Source of the DNA: Parvimonas sp035282405
Lineage (GTDB): Bacteria; Bacillota; Clostridia; Tissierellales; Peptoniphilaceae
Length of the DNA stretch: 57,131 nt
Reading direction: 5' to 3'
Assembly: GCF_035282405.1 (NCBI RefSeq)
Contig: NZ_JAYKBP010000005.1
Location: 1 to 57,131, forward strand
Part shown: positions 1 through 9,073 of the stretch, one piece after another
Numbering within the stretch: the stretch's first letter is position 1
Layout of the letters: each line of letters starts with the position of its first letter
The notes under the pieces: generated by a model
The model's input: only the letters and a program-made list of their open reading frames with translations
Database searches by the model: none
Told to the model about the DNA's origin: nothing
Position numbers and translations under genes: made by a program

Positions 1-720
1 TGGATGGATAAGGAAACAAATAAGCCATTCATGGTTGACGGAAAAGAAGTAACAGTAGAAAAAGAATTCGTAGCAGAGCAAGAAAATGGAGAAGTAGAAT
101 TAAGTACAACTGTGGATGCTAAACATTTTGAAAAAGATACAACACTAGTAGCTTTTGAAGAAGTGTATAAGGATAATACTTTAGTAGCATCACATAAGGA
201 TATTAATGATGCGGATCAAACAGTAAAGGTTAAACAACCAAAACCAGAACTAAAGACAGAAGCAAAAGTTAATGGAAAGAAAGAGGCAGATTTAGAAAAA
301 ACATTGACTTTAACAGACTATGTTTACTACAGTAATTTAGTTGTTGGTAAGGAATATACAGTTAAACTAGTATGGATGGATAAAGAAACAGGAAAGCCAT
401 TCTTAGTAAATGGGAAGCCATTAACTGTAGAAAAAACTTTTGTTGCTGAAAAGAGCAGTGGAAAAATAGAGTTAAGTGTAAATGTTGAGGCAAAAGATTT
501 GAAAGGTGGAAAACTTGTAGCCTTTGAAACACTTTATGAAAAAGGTGTAGAAATAGGTTCTCATAGAGATATAAACGATCCTGCTCAAACAATATCGTTG
601 AGAAAACATAAATTGCCTAAGACAAATATATCTTCAAACTTATATTTTGTAAAAATGCTATTAGCATCAGGAGTTATACTTTACCTAATTGATTCTAAAC
701 GTAAAAAGATAGAAGGATAA
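1..720 (+). CDS. VaFE-repeat LPXTG surface protein, 3' fragment
   Basis: The frame is open from base 1, so the N-terminus lies outside the window. About 239 residues remain. They hold one partial and one complete copy of a roughly 100-residue module: a tD.VyYsnL strand, a VWMDKETGKP block, a VAFE/LVAFET strand and a DIND.AQT end. This is the VaFE (Thr-Gln ester-bond) repeat; the Thr and Gln expected to crosslink are in the DYVYYSNL and DINDPAQT strands. The C-terminus has LPKTN, a hydrophobic helix and a basic tail (SKRKK), a sortase signal with Asn instead of Gly after the Thr. It is likely a wall-anchored stalk or adhesin. The family call is firm; the ligand is unknown. Confidence 0.85.
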   Translation, partial: WMDKETNKPFMVDGKEVTVEKEFVAEQENGEVELSTTVDAKHFEKDTTLVAFEEVYKDNTLVASHKDINDADQTVKVKQPKPELKTEAKVNGKKEADLEKTLTLTDYVYYSNLVVGKEYTVKLVWMDKETGKPFLVNGKPLTVEKTFVAEKSSGKIELSVNVEAKDLKGGKLVAFETLYEKGVEIGSHRDINDPAQTISLRKHKLPKTNISSNLYFVKMLLASGVILYLIDSKRKKIEG

Positions 721-724
721 ATAT

Positions 725-759
725 AAAAAATGAAGGTCAAATGACCTTCATTTTTTTTG
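725..759 (+). terminator. Intrinsic terminator of the VaFE protein gene
   Basis: The stem AATGAAGGTCA / TGACCTTCATT is followed by eight T. It starts a few bases after the stop codon. Confidence 0.85.
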
Positions 760-774
760 TATTTGAATAGAAAC

Positions 775-945
775 ATTTCACGTCATAGCCCTTTAAAGAG
801 AAATGTTCTCAACACGTCATCTCGACAAAAACCAAGTGAAGCTGAGTGCAGTGGATCTAGCCCTAACTTTGTTTACTTTAAACAAACAAAAGTAGGTTTG
901 TTGGGTAGTTATAATAGAGATTTCCTAAATCTAATTTTCTATAAA
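775..945 (+). repeat. CGTCAT-type intergenic repeat, locus 1
   Basis: A forward copy of a dispersed intergenic repeat. It starts near CACGTCAT, carries CACGTCATCTCGAC and an AGTGAAGC...GTGGATCT block, an A/T-rich imperfect hairpin around TTGTTTACTTTAAACAA, and ends near GAGATTTCCTAAAT. Related copies lie at about 3742-4090, 10425-10645 and 34867-35080. An open frame of about 100 codons crosses it (757-1065), but it has no ribosome binding site and reads through repeat sequence, so I do not call a gene. Confidence 0.6.
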
Positions 946-961
946 AATTTCCTAAATACAA

Positions 962-990
962 AAAAAGAAGGCATTTCAACCTTCTTTTTG
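962..990 (-). terminator. Terminator of the mnmG-rsmG pair
   Basis: The inverted repeat AAAAGAAGG / CCTTCTTTT lies just past the rsmG stop. On the minus strand it ends in a T run. Confidence 0.7.
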
Positions 991-994
991 TCTT

Positions 995-1708
995 TTATAA
1001 TGCTTTTTTCTTTATTTGTCCCATATTTCTTGGAAAATTATCCGGAGTTTTTCCTATCTTTTTAATAATCAAAATATTTCTTTCTGAAATTTCTCCACTT
1101 TGCTCAATTTTAAAATTCAAAACATTCTCCAATTTGCAGTTTAGTTTTTTAAAAGCATTTTTTGAGGTTTCAACTTCTTCAAGATATGAAGGCCCTTTCA
1201 TTGCAAGAAAAAGTCCGTTTACTTTTAAAAATGGAATTGTAAATTCCAAAAGTAAAGATAGGGAAGCGACTGCTCTTGAACTCACTATATCAAAACTTTC
1301 TCTAAAACCTTCTTTTCTTCCGACTTCTTCTGCACGTCCATGAATAGCTTTTATATTTTTTAAATTCAAATCGTCAATTACGATATTTAAAAATCTTATT
1401 CTCTTATTTAAACTGTCGAGCATTGTTACTTTTAAATTTTCATTATATAGTTTAAGTGGAATAGCAGGGAAACCCGCACCTGTTCCCACATCTAAAACAG
1501 ATTTATCATTATCAAAAAGATCTGTTTTTGTAAGCAATAGACAATCTAAAAAATGTTTTGTATTCATAGCTTCTTCATCTGTAATGGCTGTTAAATTTAT
1601 TTTTTCATTCCATTCCAGAATTAGTTTTCTGTAAATTTCAAACTTTTCTAAAGCTATATCATTTAAAATAATATTTTCTTTTTGAGTTAAACTTTTTAAA
1701 TTATCCAT
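995..1708 (-). CDS. rsmG: 16S rRNA (guanine-527 N7) methyltransferase RsmG
   Basis: 237 residues, close to the usual length. The SAM-binding motif I is VLDVGTGAGFPAIPL, preceded by the family block LEWNEKINLTAI and TKHFLDCLL, and the GRAEE and SSRAVASL motifs follow. The enzyme makes m7G527 in 16S rRNA; its loss is known in other bacteria to give low-level streptomycin resistance. The longer open frame starts at 1747, but the ATG at 1708 has an AAAGGAG site 6 bases upstream, so I use it. The start overlaps the end of mnmG by 8 bases, indicating coupled expression. Confidence 0.95.
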   Translation of the reverse strand: MDNLKSLTQKENIILNDIALEKFEIYRKLILEWNEKINLTAITDEEAMNTKHFLDCLLLTKTDLFDNDKSVLDVGTGAGFPAIPLKLYNENLKVTMLDSLNKRIRFLNIVIDDLNLKNIKAIHGRAEEVGRKEGFRESFDIVSSRAVASLSLLLEFTIPFLKVNGLFLAMKGPSYLEEVETSKNAFKKLNCKLENVLNFKIEQSGEISERNILIIKKIGKTPDNFPRNMGQIKKKAL

Positions 1709-3587
1709 TTTTTCTCCTTTGAGTTTCAAGATGAATAAGCAAAACATTTATATCTGCGGGGCTTACTCCTGAAATTCTACTAGCTTGTCCCACCGTTTCA
1801 GGTCTGAATTTTGAAAGTTTTTGAACAGCTTCAATTCTAAGACCAGATAGGGAATTATAGTCGATATTTTCAAGTTTTTTATTTTCTAATTTTTTAAATG
1901 CCTCAATTTGTTGACTTTGTTTTTCTATATAACCCTCATATTTAATCATTGTTTGAACTTGCATTTTTATCTCTCTATCCAAAGGTTCACGAGTTGTGTC
2001 TAAATCCTTGATTATTTCATAGTCAAGCTCAGGTCTTTTTATTAAATCATAAAGGCTTACTGCAGTTTTAAGTTTCATACTTCCCAAATCTTCTAAGGCT
2101 TTATTTGTATTTTCTTTTGGTGTTAAGATAGATGACTTTAATCTTTCAATTTCGTTTTCTATTAAAGTCTTTTTATTTAGGCATTTTTCATAACGTTCTT
2201 TAGTCGCTAAACCTATATTATAACTCATTTCTGTAAGTCTTAAATCCGCATTATCCTGTCTTAAAGAGAGTCTGTATTCAGTTCTTGAAGTCATCATTCT
2301 ATAAGGCTCGTCAGTTCCTTTTGTAATCAAATCGTCGATTAAAACGCCGATGTAGGCATCACTTCTAGTTAAAACAAAAGGTTCTTTTCCTAAAATATTC
2401 ATTGCTGAATTTATCCCTGCGATAATACCTTGACTTGCAGCTTCTTCATAACCGGAGCTTCCATTAATTTGACCTGCAAAGAAAAGATTTTTAATATCCT
2501 TATGTTCTAATGTTGCTCTTAAAATAGTTGGATCAATACAATCATATTCAATTCCATAAGCAGGACGCATAATTTTAACATTTTCAAGTCCTAAAATACT
2601 TTTATACATCTGTTTTTGAACTTCAAGGGGAAGAGTACTGCTGACACCTTGAACATACATTTCAGAAGTATCTAAACCCTCAGGCTCAATAAAAACTTGA
2701 TGTTCGTCTTTTTCATTAAAACGTACAATTTTATCTTCAATAGAAGGACAATATCTTGGACCTACACCATTTACAATTCCCGCATACATAGGACTTCTAT
2801 GAAGATTTTTTTCAATAATTTGTTTAGTTTCCAAAGTTGTATAAGTCAAAAAACAATCTTCCTTATGATTCCCTATATCTTTTCCCTCATTCATAAAAGA
2901 AAATGGAATAATATTTTCATCTCCCTTTTGAATTTCCATTTTTGAATAGTCAATTGAGTCTCTATGAACTCTTGCAGGAGTTCCAGTTTTGAAACGTCTA
3001 AGTGGAATACCTAAATTTCTCAAACTTTCACTTAAAAAAGTAGAGCATTTCCAGTTGTTAGGACCACTTTCATAACAATTTTCTCCCATTAAAATCATAG
3101 ATTTAAGATAAGTTCCCGTACAAACAATAACTGCTTTCGCAGGAAAGATTTCATTGGAAGTCGTTAAAACTCCTGTTATTACATTGTTTTCAGTTAGAAT
3201 TTCCTTAACTTCTGCTTGAATTAAATCTATATTTTTTTCATTTTCCAAAACTTTTTTCATTTCAGTATGATACATCTTTTTATCTGCTTGAACACGTAAA
3301 CTGTGAACAGCAGGACCTTTTGAAGTGTTTAACATTCTGGATTGAATAAAAGTTTTGTCTATATTTATTGCCATTTCTCCGCCAAGAGCGTCAACTTCAC
3401 GAACTAAATGGCCTTTTCCCGTACCACCAATATTTGGATTGCAGGGCATATCTGCTACTGAATCCATGCTTATTGTAAGAATAGCTGTTTTAAGTCCAAG
3501 CCTTGCACTTGCAAGACCTGCTTCACAACCTGCATGACCTGCGCCAATTACAACAACATCATATTTTTCATCTATAAAATTTGTCAT
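1701..3587 (-). CDS. mnmG: tRNA uridine-5-carboxymethylaminomethyl synthase MnmG
   Basis: 628 residues, full length. The N-terminus has the FAD dinucleotide fold (VVVIGAGHAGCEAGLASARLG). It also has the MnmG signatures CNPNIGGTGKGHLVREVDALGG, read as adjacent blocks, plus GPRYCPSIEDK and a GYEEAASQGIIAGINSA segment. With MnmE it adds the cmnm5 group to U34 of tRNAs reading split codon boxes. An AAGGAG site precedes the ATG. It is the first gene of a pair with rsmG, the order common near the origin in Firmicutes. No mnmE or dnaA is visible here. Confidence 0.97.
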   Translation of the reverse strand: MTNFIDEKYDVVVIGAGHAGCEAGLASARLGLKTAILTISMDSVADMPCNPNIGGTGKGHLVREVDALGGEMAINIDKTFIQSRMLNTSKGPAVHSLRVQADKKMYHTEMKKVLENEKNIDLIQAEVKEILTENNVITGVLTTSNEIFPAKAVIVCTGTYLKSMILMGENCYESGPNNWKCSTFLSESLRNLGIPLRRFKTGTPARVHRDSIDYSKMEIQKGDENIIPFSFMNEGKDIGNHKEDCFLTYTTLETKQIIEKNLHRSPMYAGIVNGVGPRYCPSIEDKIVRFNEKDEHQVFIEPEGLDTSEMYVQGVSSTLPLEVQKQMYKSILGLENVKIMRPAYGIEYDCIDPTILRATLEHKDIKNLFFAGQINGSSGYEEAASQGIIAGINSAMNILGKEPFVLTRSDAYIGVLIDDLITKGTDEPYRMMTSRTEYRLSLRQDNADLRLTEMSYNIGLATKERYEKCLNKKTLIENEIERLKSSILTPKENTNKALEDLGSMKLKTAVSLYDLIKRPELDYEIIKDLDTTREPLDREIKMQVQTMIKYEGYIEKQSQQIEAFKKLENKKLENIDYNSLSGLRIEAVQKLSKFRPETVGQASRISGVSPADINVLLIHLETQRRKNG

Positions 3588-4122
3588 TTTTTCTCCTTGT
3601 TAAAAATCTACATAAATATACATATTATATTTTACCATAAAATTGTAAAAATTTCATAAAAATATACAAAAAAAGAACTCAAAGAGTCCTTTTTGAAATA
3701 ATAGGGGATAGAAATATAATTGCAAAATTGATTTAGGAAATATCTAGTACAGTTATATATTGTTTTTTATACAAGTCCTTAGCAGGACTTACAATTATTT
3801 GTAACAAATAATTGTAATGAGATCTCTCCGTTCCACTCAGCTTCGCTTCGTTACAGTCGAGATGACGTGTAAAGAGAATACTTCGTTTTATAGCTAGACG
3901 TTAAAAGCAAATAGAATTTAAAGAATATTTAAAAATTTTATATAAAATTAAAATTTTTCACGTCATAGCACCAAGAAGAGTAAAGCCCCCAAACACGTCA
4001 TCTTGAGCGAAACGTAGTGTAGTCGAAAGATCTCAACTATTGCTTGTTTACAAGCAATAGTATTTCTGAAAGAAATCTAAACTTATTATGTATCTACGAT
4101 ACATTCTGTTGGTATCTAAACA
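3588..4122. repeat. Gene-free stretch with CGTCAT-type repeats, locus 2
   Basis: It starts with a short hairpin (3665-3696; GAACTC / GAGTCC flanked by A and T runs) that could end minus-strand transcription. Two CGTCAT-type copies follow in opposite orientation: a reverse copy at about 3742-3905 and a forward copy at about 3957-4090. The reverse copy holds a long A/T hairpin (ACAATTATTTG / CAAATAATTGT) and the forward copy the CTATTGCTTG / CAAGCAATAG hairpin. No coding frame with a ribosome binding site is seen. Confidence 0.65.
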
Positions 4123-4677
4123 CTACAACTCCCTAACATCTATTTCATTTGCTATAAACTTAACTTTAAGTTTTTTCTTTGCTATTTTGTAATACTCCTT
4201 AACTGTATCTTCCTTTATTTTCATTTTCTCTGCTATTTCTCTATTTTTTAGATTTTCATAAAATTTATATTCTATAACCATTCTTTGCTTTTGGGGGAGA
4301 GTAGATACAATTTCTCTTACCTTTTTATTCATTTCATTTGTTTCAATCTCTCTTTGTGTATCTGCATTTTCATCAACAATAAGCTCCAAAACTTCAATTG
4401 TTTCGTCATCCTTTGTCTGATATATTTTCGTATATGTTTTTTCATTTTCTTTTTTTCTTTTAAAAAATTTTTGCATATAAAAAAATTTTAATTGATATTT
4501 TAAATAACATTCAAGCGAAACTTTTCCACCACCTTTATAGCTATCCAAAAGCTCTAAAATTTTTACAACTCCGTCTTGATATGCATCTTCATAACTTATG
4601 TAATTTGCAAAATACTTTTTTATACTCGCTTTTATCAAAGGGCTAAAATCTTCTATAATCTTCTCTCTATCGTACAT
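4123..4677 (-). CDS. Sigma-70 family RNA polymerase sigma factor
   Basis: 184 residues. Residues about 8-80 resemble sigma region 2 (SYEDAYQDGVVKILELLDSY). Residues about 120-178 resemble region 4: STLPQKQRMVIEYKFYENL followed by a helix-turn-helix, NREIAEKMKIKEDTVKEYYK. The short length and missing regions 1 and 3 fit an alternative sigma factor. AGGAGGAAAG precedes the ATG. No anti-sigma gene is adjacent, and it stands alone between repeats and the divergent rpiB operon. Its regulon cannot be told from sequence; competence or stress control are only possibilities. Confidence 0.8.
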   Translation of the reverse strand: MYDREKIIEDFSPLIKASIKKYFANYISYEDAYQDGVVKILELLDSYKGGGKVSLECYLKYQLKFFYMQKFFKRKKENEKTYTKIYQTKDDETIEVLELIVDENADTQREIETNEMNKKVREIVSTLPQKQRMVIEYKFYENLKNREIAEKMKIKEDTVKEYYKIAKKKLKVKFIANEIDVREL

Positions 4678-4832
4678 CTTTCCTCCTGATTTTAAGACAT
4701 GACGGTATTTTAAGTTGTTGGGTTAAGTTTGCTAATTCTTGGTATTATTATATCACTTTTTTAACCTAAGGTCAATTATAAAGTTACTAAAATTTATATT
4801 ACTTACTAAATAGTAGCTTTATAAGTTACTGC

Positions 4833-4861
4833 TTGACTATACTTAAGAAATATATTATTAT
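4833..4861 (+). promoter_or_regulatory. Sigma-A promoter of rpiB
   Basis: TTGACT and TATTAT are separated by 17 bases, about 35 bases before the rpiB start. Confidence 0.6.
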
Positions 4862-4894
4862 TAGTTATATTAAATAGCAATTAAGGAGAGTTGT

Positions 4895-5326
4895 ATGAAG
4901 ATAATAATTGGTAATGATCATTCAGCAGTTGAAATGAAAAATGAATTAGTAAAATTTTTAGAAGAATTGGGGCATGAAGTTATAAATGTAGGAACAGATG
5001 AAACTAAAAGCGTGGATTATCCACTTTTTGGACAAGCTGTTTGTAAAAAAGTTTTAGAAAATAAAAATTCTTTAGGAATTGCAATCTGTGGAACAGGTAT
5101 CGGAATTTCAATAGCTTGTAATAAGGTTAAGGGAATTCGTGCAGGTCTTTGCAGTGAAAGTTTTTCAGCAAAAATGACAAGAAAGCATAATAATGCAAAT
5201 GTTCTTTGCTTGGGTGCAAGAGTTATAGGAATTGAACTTGCAAAAGATATTGTAAAAACTTTTATTGAAGAGGACTTTGAAGGCGGTCGTCATCAAAATA
5301 GAATAGATATGTTAGAAGAAAAATAG
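4895..5326 (+). CDS. rpiB: Ribose-5-phosphate isomerase B
   Basis: 143 residues, the usual RpiB length. The N-terminal GNDHSA.EMK motif and the ICGTGIGISIACNK block with the catalytic Cys65 are present. The R-K-H-N-NANVLCLGARV segment completes the active site. The enzyme interconverts ribose-5-phosphate and ribulose-5-phosphate. The relatives LacA/LacB are less likely because no lactose or tagatose genes are near. AAGGAG precedes the ATG. gpsA follows after 8 bases, so they are co-transcribed. Confidence 0.92.
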   Translation: MKIIIGNDHSAVEMKNELVKFLEELGHEVINVGTDETKSVDYPLFGQAVCKKVLENKNSLGIAICGTGIGISIACNKVKGIRAGLCSESFSAKMTRKHNNANVLCLGARVIGIELAKDIVKTFIEEDFEGGRHQNRIDMLEEK

Positions 5327-5334
5327 GAGATTTT

Positions 5335-6294
5335 ATGAAAATTGCTGTTATAGGCTGTGGAAGATGGGGAAGTTTCATAGCTTGGTATTTAGATAAAATA
5401 GGAAAAGAAGTTACTTTATATGGAAGAGAAACTTCAGAAAAGATGAAAAACTTTTTAGAGAATAGAAAAAATAATTTTCTTGAACTTCCAAAGTCAATTT
5501 CTTTAACAACAAATATTAATGATGTTTTTGATAAAGATTTAATTATCATCTCAGTTGGAACACAGGGCTTAAGAGAATTGTTAAATGAAAATAAAGCTCT
5601 TTTTAAAGAGAAAAATATTCCAATTATTCTCTGTATGAAGGGAATTGAAATTAAGACGGGCTTTACTCCTACAAAAATCGTAAAAGATATTCTAGGAGAA
5701 AATTACTCTTGTGGTGCTTGGATAGGACCTGGTCACGTTCAAGACTTTACAAATGGAATTCCGAATTGTATGGTTATAGATTCTGACGATAGGGAATTGG
5801 TAAAAAAATTAGTTGATTCTTTTTCAAGTAATTTAATCAGATTTTACTATGGAACCAATCTTTTAGGAAATGAAATTGGAGCGGCTTCAAAAAATGTAAT
5901 AGGTATTGCTGCAGGAATGCTTGACGGATTCAATTTAAGCTCACTAAAAGGAGCTTTGATGTCAAGAGGAACAAGAGAAATTGCAAGACTTATAGAAAAA
6001 ATGGGTGGAGATAAAAGTTGTGCATACGGGCTTTGCCATCTTGGTGATTATGAAGCTACAGTCTTTTCTGAATTTAGCAATAATAGGAAATTTGGAGAAA
6101 AATTTGTAAAGGGAGAAAAATTTGAAAAACTTGCAGAGGGCTATTATACAACAAAGGCATTAATGGACTTATCCGAAAAATATGATGTTGAATTGCCTAT
6201 AACAAATGCAGTTTATGAAATAATATATGATAAAAGAGATCCAAAAGAAGTTTTGGACAATCTTTTTAAAAGAAGTATAAAAATGGAATTTTAA
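5335..6294 (+). CDS. gpsA: NAD(P)-dependent glycerol-3-phosphate dehydrogenase
   Basis: 319 residues. The Rossmann motif GCGRWGSFIAWYL is at the N-terminus. The C-terminal domain has NEIGAASKNVIGIAAGMLDG with the catalytic Lys and LKGALMSRGTREIARL. It reduces dihydroxyacetone phosphate to sn-glycerol-3-phosphate for phospholipid synthesis. The usual GPSHAEEV motif is here GPGHVQDF, so the protein is a divergent member. AGGAG lies 6 bases before the ATG. glpK and a GDPD phosphodiesterase elsewhere in the window act on the same metabolite pool. Confidence 0.9.
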   Translation: MKIAVIGCGRWGSFIAWYLDKIGKEVTLYGRETSEKMKNFLENRKNNFLELPKSISLTTNINDVFDKDLIIISVGTQGLRELLNENKALFKEKNIPIILCMKGIEIKTGFTPTKIVKDILGENYSCGAWIGPGHVQDFTNGIPNCMVIDSDDRELVKKLVDSFSSNLIRFYYGTNLLGNEIGAASKNVIGIAAGMLDGFNLSSLKGALMSRGTREIARLIEKMGGDKSCAYGLCHLGDYEATVFSEFSNNRKFGEKFVKGEKFEKLAEGYYTTKALMDLSEKYDVELPITNAVYEIIYDKRDPKEVLDNLFKRSIKMEF

Positions 6295-6303
6295 GGAGAA
6301 ACT

Positions 6304-6729
6304 ATGTTACCGTTAATATTAATTCCTTTACTTTTATGTCTCTTTAACATTTATCGGAGACTAACTTGTATCATAAAAGTAAAGTTTACAAAATTTACAT
6401 TAATGACTCTTATAATCGCATTAGCTCTTATGCTATTTGCAGGATATAAAGTAAAAAATGACTTAGTGGGATATATAATTGTTTTATCTTGGTGGCTAGC
6501 TTTCTTTACAAGCATTATAAGTGCTGGGATAAGTGAAAGAGGTATTATTCATCCATGGCAATTAGTTGGGAAACTCTATAGATGGGATAGAATAAGAAGC
6601 TTTTCTATTGAAAAAAAAGAAAAAACCATAATGGTAAATTTCAAAATCTTTAGAGATTTAAGGCAAGAATACGAAAACAGCGACTTGGATAAAATCAAAA
6701 AAATTGCTAAAAAGAATAAATTAATATAA
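6304..6729 (+). CDS. Small membrane protein, possibly DUF5673-like
   Basis: 141 residues. Hydrophobic segments at about 1-17, 33-46 and 54-75 are followed by a cytosolic tail. The tail contains GISERGIIHPWQLVGKLYRWDRIRSF, read as GI...W.RI.SF, which resembles the DUF5673/YcxB-like C-terminal fold. That assignment is by pattern only. It follows gpsA after 9 bases with its own AAGGAG, and ends the rpiB-gpsA operon. Function unknown. Confidence 0.65.
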   Translation: MLPLILIPLLLCLFNIYRRLTCIIKVKFTKFTLMTLIIALALMLFAGYKVKNDLVGYIIVLSWWLAFFTSIISAGISERGIIHPWQLVGKLYRWDRIRSFSIEKKEKTIMVNFKIFRDLRQEYENSDLDKIKKIAKKNKLI

Positions 6730-6768
6730 AAAATCACAAAAAACACATTTTTTTGTGATTTTTTATAT
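6727..6768 (+). terminator. Terminator of the rpiB-gpsA operon
   Basis: The stem AAAATCACAAAAAA / TTTTTTGTGATTTT begins at the stop codon and ends in a T run. Confidence 0.8.
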
Positions 6769-6797
6769 GTATTAAGGGTATATATGACGGGTACCGC

Positions 6798-6826
6798 TTG
6801 AAATTAATGTGAAAATACATTATTAT
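6798..6826 (+). promoter_or_regulatory. Promoter of the VWA wall protein
   Basis: TTGAAA and TATTAT are separated by 17 bases. The transcript would have a leader of about 120 bases, mostly A/T. Confidence 0.6.
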
Positions 6827-6952
6827 ACTACGGAAAGTATATAAGGTTTGAGCTTTTATTTATAATTAATTATTTGTTACTAAATAAAATTTTAATTGTT
6901 TTTAAGCTCATTTTTTATATAAAAAATTTTTTAAGGAGTAGAGTTACAATTT

Positions 6953-9049
6953 ATGAAAAAGTCAAAATTATTAGTCTTTATTTTGTTATTCAGTTTTGTA
7001 ATTAATTTTTTACCTAAACAAGCTTTTGCAGAAGAAGGAAATTCGTCAAAAAATAAAACTGTTGAAGAAAAAAAGGAACTTGTGGTAAGAAAAGAAGGAA
7101 CTGACAAAACAATCTCTGATAAGGACAAAAACGTAAAGAAAAGAGATGTTGATCAGACAGAATTGTTTGATATTATGAAATCAGCTGTTGTTGGAGAGGA
7201 TAAGTCAATAACTGTTACAACAACAATAACACCAAAGCAAATTCATAATGGTTCAGATGTTATCATCCTTTTGGATACATCTAAAAAGATGACTGAAGAG
7301 TCTAAGAAACTTGCAAAAGAAAAAATCAAAAAAATAGTTAAGACTCTTTTAGAAGATGATGCACATAAAAATCTTAATTCAGTTAGATTAATCAGTTTTT
7401 ATCGTCAAGTTAAAGATGCAGTTGAATTAAAACCTTCAAATGTTGAGCAAATGGTAGAAAAAGCATTTGATGAAGCTAAGAAAAACACTAACTATGGTGT
7501 AAGTATGCAAGCTGCTATTTATAAAGCTGAAAATATTTTTGATAAAGAGAAAAAGAATGGGAAGCGTCAACATATTGTACTTGTGTCTCAAGGAGAAGCT
7601 ACTTTTAGTTATGACATAAAAGATAAGGAAAAAGCTAAAACTACAACAATCAAAGGAGACAGTGTAGTAAGTGAAAGTCCATATCTTCCATGGCCTTTTT
7701 ATCTTGAACAAAAAACTAAAAAAGCTAATATGATTGAAGACTTTAAAACATTTTTAAATACTTTAAACAAGCTTGGAATTCATAATTTTGATAATATAAA
7801 AGATAAACTTGGATTAACTGATATATTAAAGCTTTTTGGATTGGATTCTGTATTTGACTATATAAAATTAAAAGAATATGCAAGTAATGATTTTGATTCT
7901 TCAAAGTTTGATTACTCAAAAACTATTGGAGAGGGATACCATAATCACAGTTATCATAGAAAAAAAGTCGTAAGCAATGAAATGCCATTTAAAAAGTTGA
8001 TTATGGATAATATTAAAAAAGCAATAACAAAAAAAGATGCTGGAAGTGCTAGAAAATTACTTGATAATGTAACTATAAAGGCAATTGAAACTGCATTAGA
8101 TACAATTTTCTATCAAAGAGACTATATCTACTATAATCATAATTTATCAGCACAAGGTGAAGCAAAAATTGCTAAAGGAAAAAATATAAGTTTTTATTCT
8201 GTAAATGTTACTGATAAAAATAATAAGAAAAAAGATGAATTAGAAAAATATTTAAAAGATATGTCTGAAAATAGAAGCTTTTTAAACACTGATGACAGCA
8301 AATTAGGCGATAAATTTAAAGATATCTTAAAAGAAATCTTAATTGAAGATAAAATTAATAAAGATTATGAAGCTGAAATTGTTGAAAAAGACGGTAAGGC
8401 TGAATTTAACAAAGGTAGTAAGGGATTTTTCTTCTCAAGTGATCCAAAAGTTAGCTGGACTTTAAATGCAGAAGAGGTTAAAAAAGCTTTTGAACAAGGT
8501 AAAACTTTAAAATTAGTTTACAAGCTAAAACCTAAAAAAGATATCGGTAATGATGAAATAACATTAGCAGAATCTACTGCAAAATACAAAATAAATGATG
8601 GCAGACAAAGTAGTGAAAAAGCAGGAAAATTATTCTTAAAACTTCAAGATGTTGTCGTTGAATCAAATGTAGTTGATACAGATGAAAATTCAGCAAACGG
8701 AACAAATGGCAGTTATCCTAAGGGAACAGATTTAACAACTACTGAAGATACTAAACCAGAAGATAACAAAAAGGAAAACAACAAGAAAGAAGATAATAAG
8801 AAACAAGACAATAAAAAAAATAATAACAAAAAAGAAAATAACAAAAAAAGAAACAAGAAGGAAGATAATAAAAAGCAAAAAGATAGTGCAAAAAATCCTA
8901 AGAACAAGGGTGATAATAAGAAAAATGGCAAAACTAATAAGAAAAAAAGAACTAAATTGCCAAAAACTGCAATTGCAGGATCTTCCACATTATTATTAGC
9001 AGTAGGAATTTTAGGAATGTATATTTCTAAAAGAAAAAAAGCTAAATAA
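6953..9049 (+). CDS. VWA-domain LPXTG-type wall-anchored protein
   Basis: 698 residues. A signal peptide covers about 1-26 (cleavage after QAFA). A von Willebrand A domain starts near residue 100 with SDVIILLDTSKKM. The MIDAS motif DxSxS reads D108-T-S110-K-K112, so the third metal-binding residue is Lys. Residues about 582-667 form a Lys/Asn/Glu-rich spacer of KEDNKKE-like units, probably a wall-spanning stalk. The end is LPKTA (669), a hydrophobic helix and KRKKAK. AAGGAG is about 14 bases before the ATG, rather far. It is probably an adhesin; altered MIDAS may change metal-dependent binding. Single-gene unit. Confidence 0.85.
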   Translation: MKKSKLLVFILLFSFVINFLPKQAFAEEGNSSKNKTVEEKKELVVRKEGTDKTISDKDKNVKKRDVDQTELFDIMKSAVVGEDKSITVTTTITPKQIHNGSDVIILLDTSKKMTEESKKLAKEKIKKIVKTLLEDDAHKNLNSVRLISFYRQVKDAVELKPSNVEQMVEKAFDEAKKNTNYGVSMQAAIYKAENIFDKEKKNGKRQHIVLVSQGEATFSYDIKDKEKAKTTTIKGDSVVSESPYLPWPFYLEQKTKKANMIEDFKTFLNTLNKLGIHNFDNIKDKLGLTDILKLFGLDSVFDYIKLKEYASNDFDSSKFDYSKTIGEGYHNHSYHRKKVVSNEMPFKKLIMDNIKKAITKKDAGSARKLLDNVTIKAIETALDTIFYQRDYIYYNHNLSAQGEAKIAKGKNISFYSVNVTDKNNKKKDELEKYLKDMSENRSFLNTDDSKLGDKFKDILKEILIEDKINKDYEAEIVEKDGKAEFNKGSKGFFFSSDPKVSWTLNAEEVKKAFEQGKTLKLVYKLKPKKDIGNDEITLAESTAKYKINDGRQSSEKAGKLFLKLQDVVVESNVVDTDENSANGTNGSYPKGTDLTTTEDTKPEDNKKENNKKEDNKKQDNKKNNNKKENNKKRNKKEDNKKQKDSAKNPKNKGDNKKNGKTNKKKRTKLPKTAIAGSSTLLLAVGILGMYISKRKKAK

Positions 9050-9073
9050 GATTAATTAAATAAAATGTAAACA

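Noticed and set aside
757..1065. Open frame of about 100 codons on the plus strand
   Set aside because: It has no ribosome site, runs through a dispersed repeat and ends inside rsmG on the other strand.
1701..3587. Chromosomal origin near mnmG-rsmG
   Set aside because: The gene pair is often near oriC, but there is no dnaA, no DnaA-box cluster that I could see and no mnmE.
8713..8988. Minus-strand frame rich in Leu and Phe, looking like a membrane protein
   Set aside because: It is the reverse complement of the Lys/Asn-rich spacer of the VWA protein, where AAA/AAG/GAA codons read as Phe/Leu.
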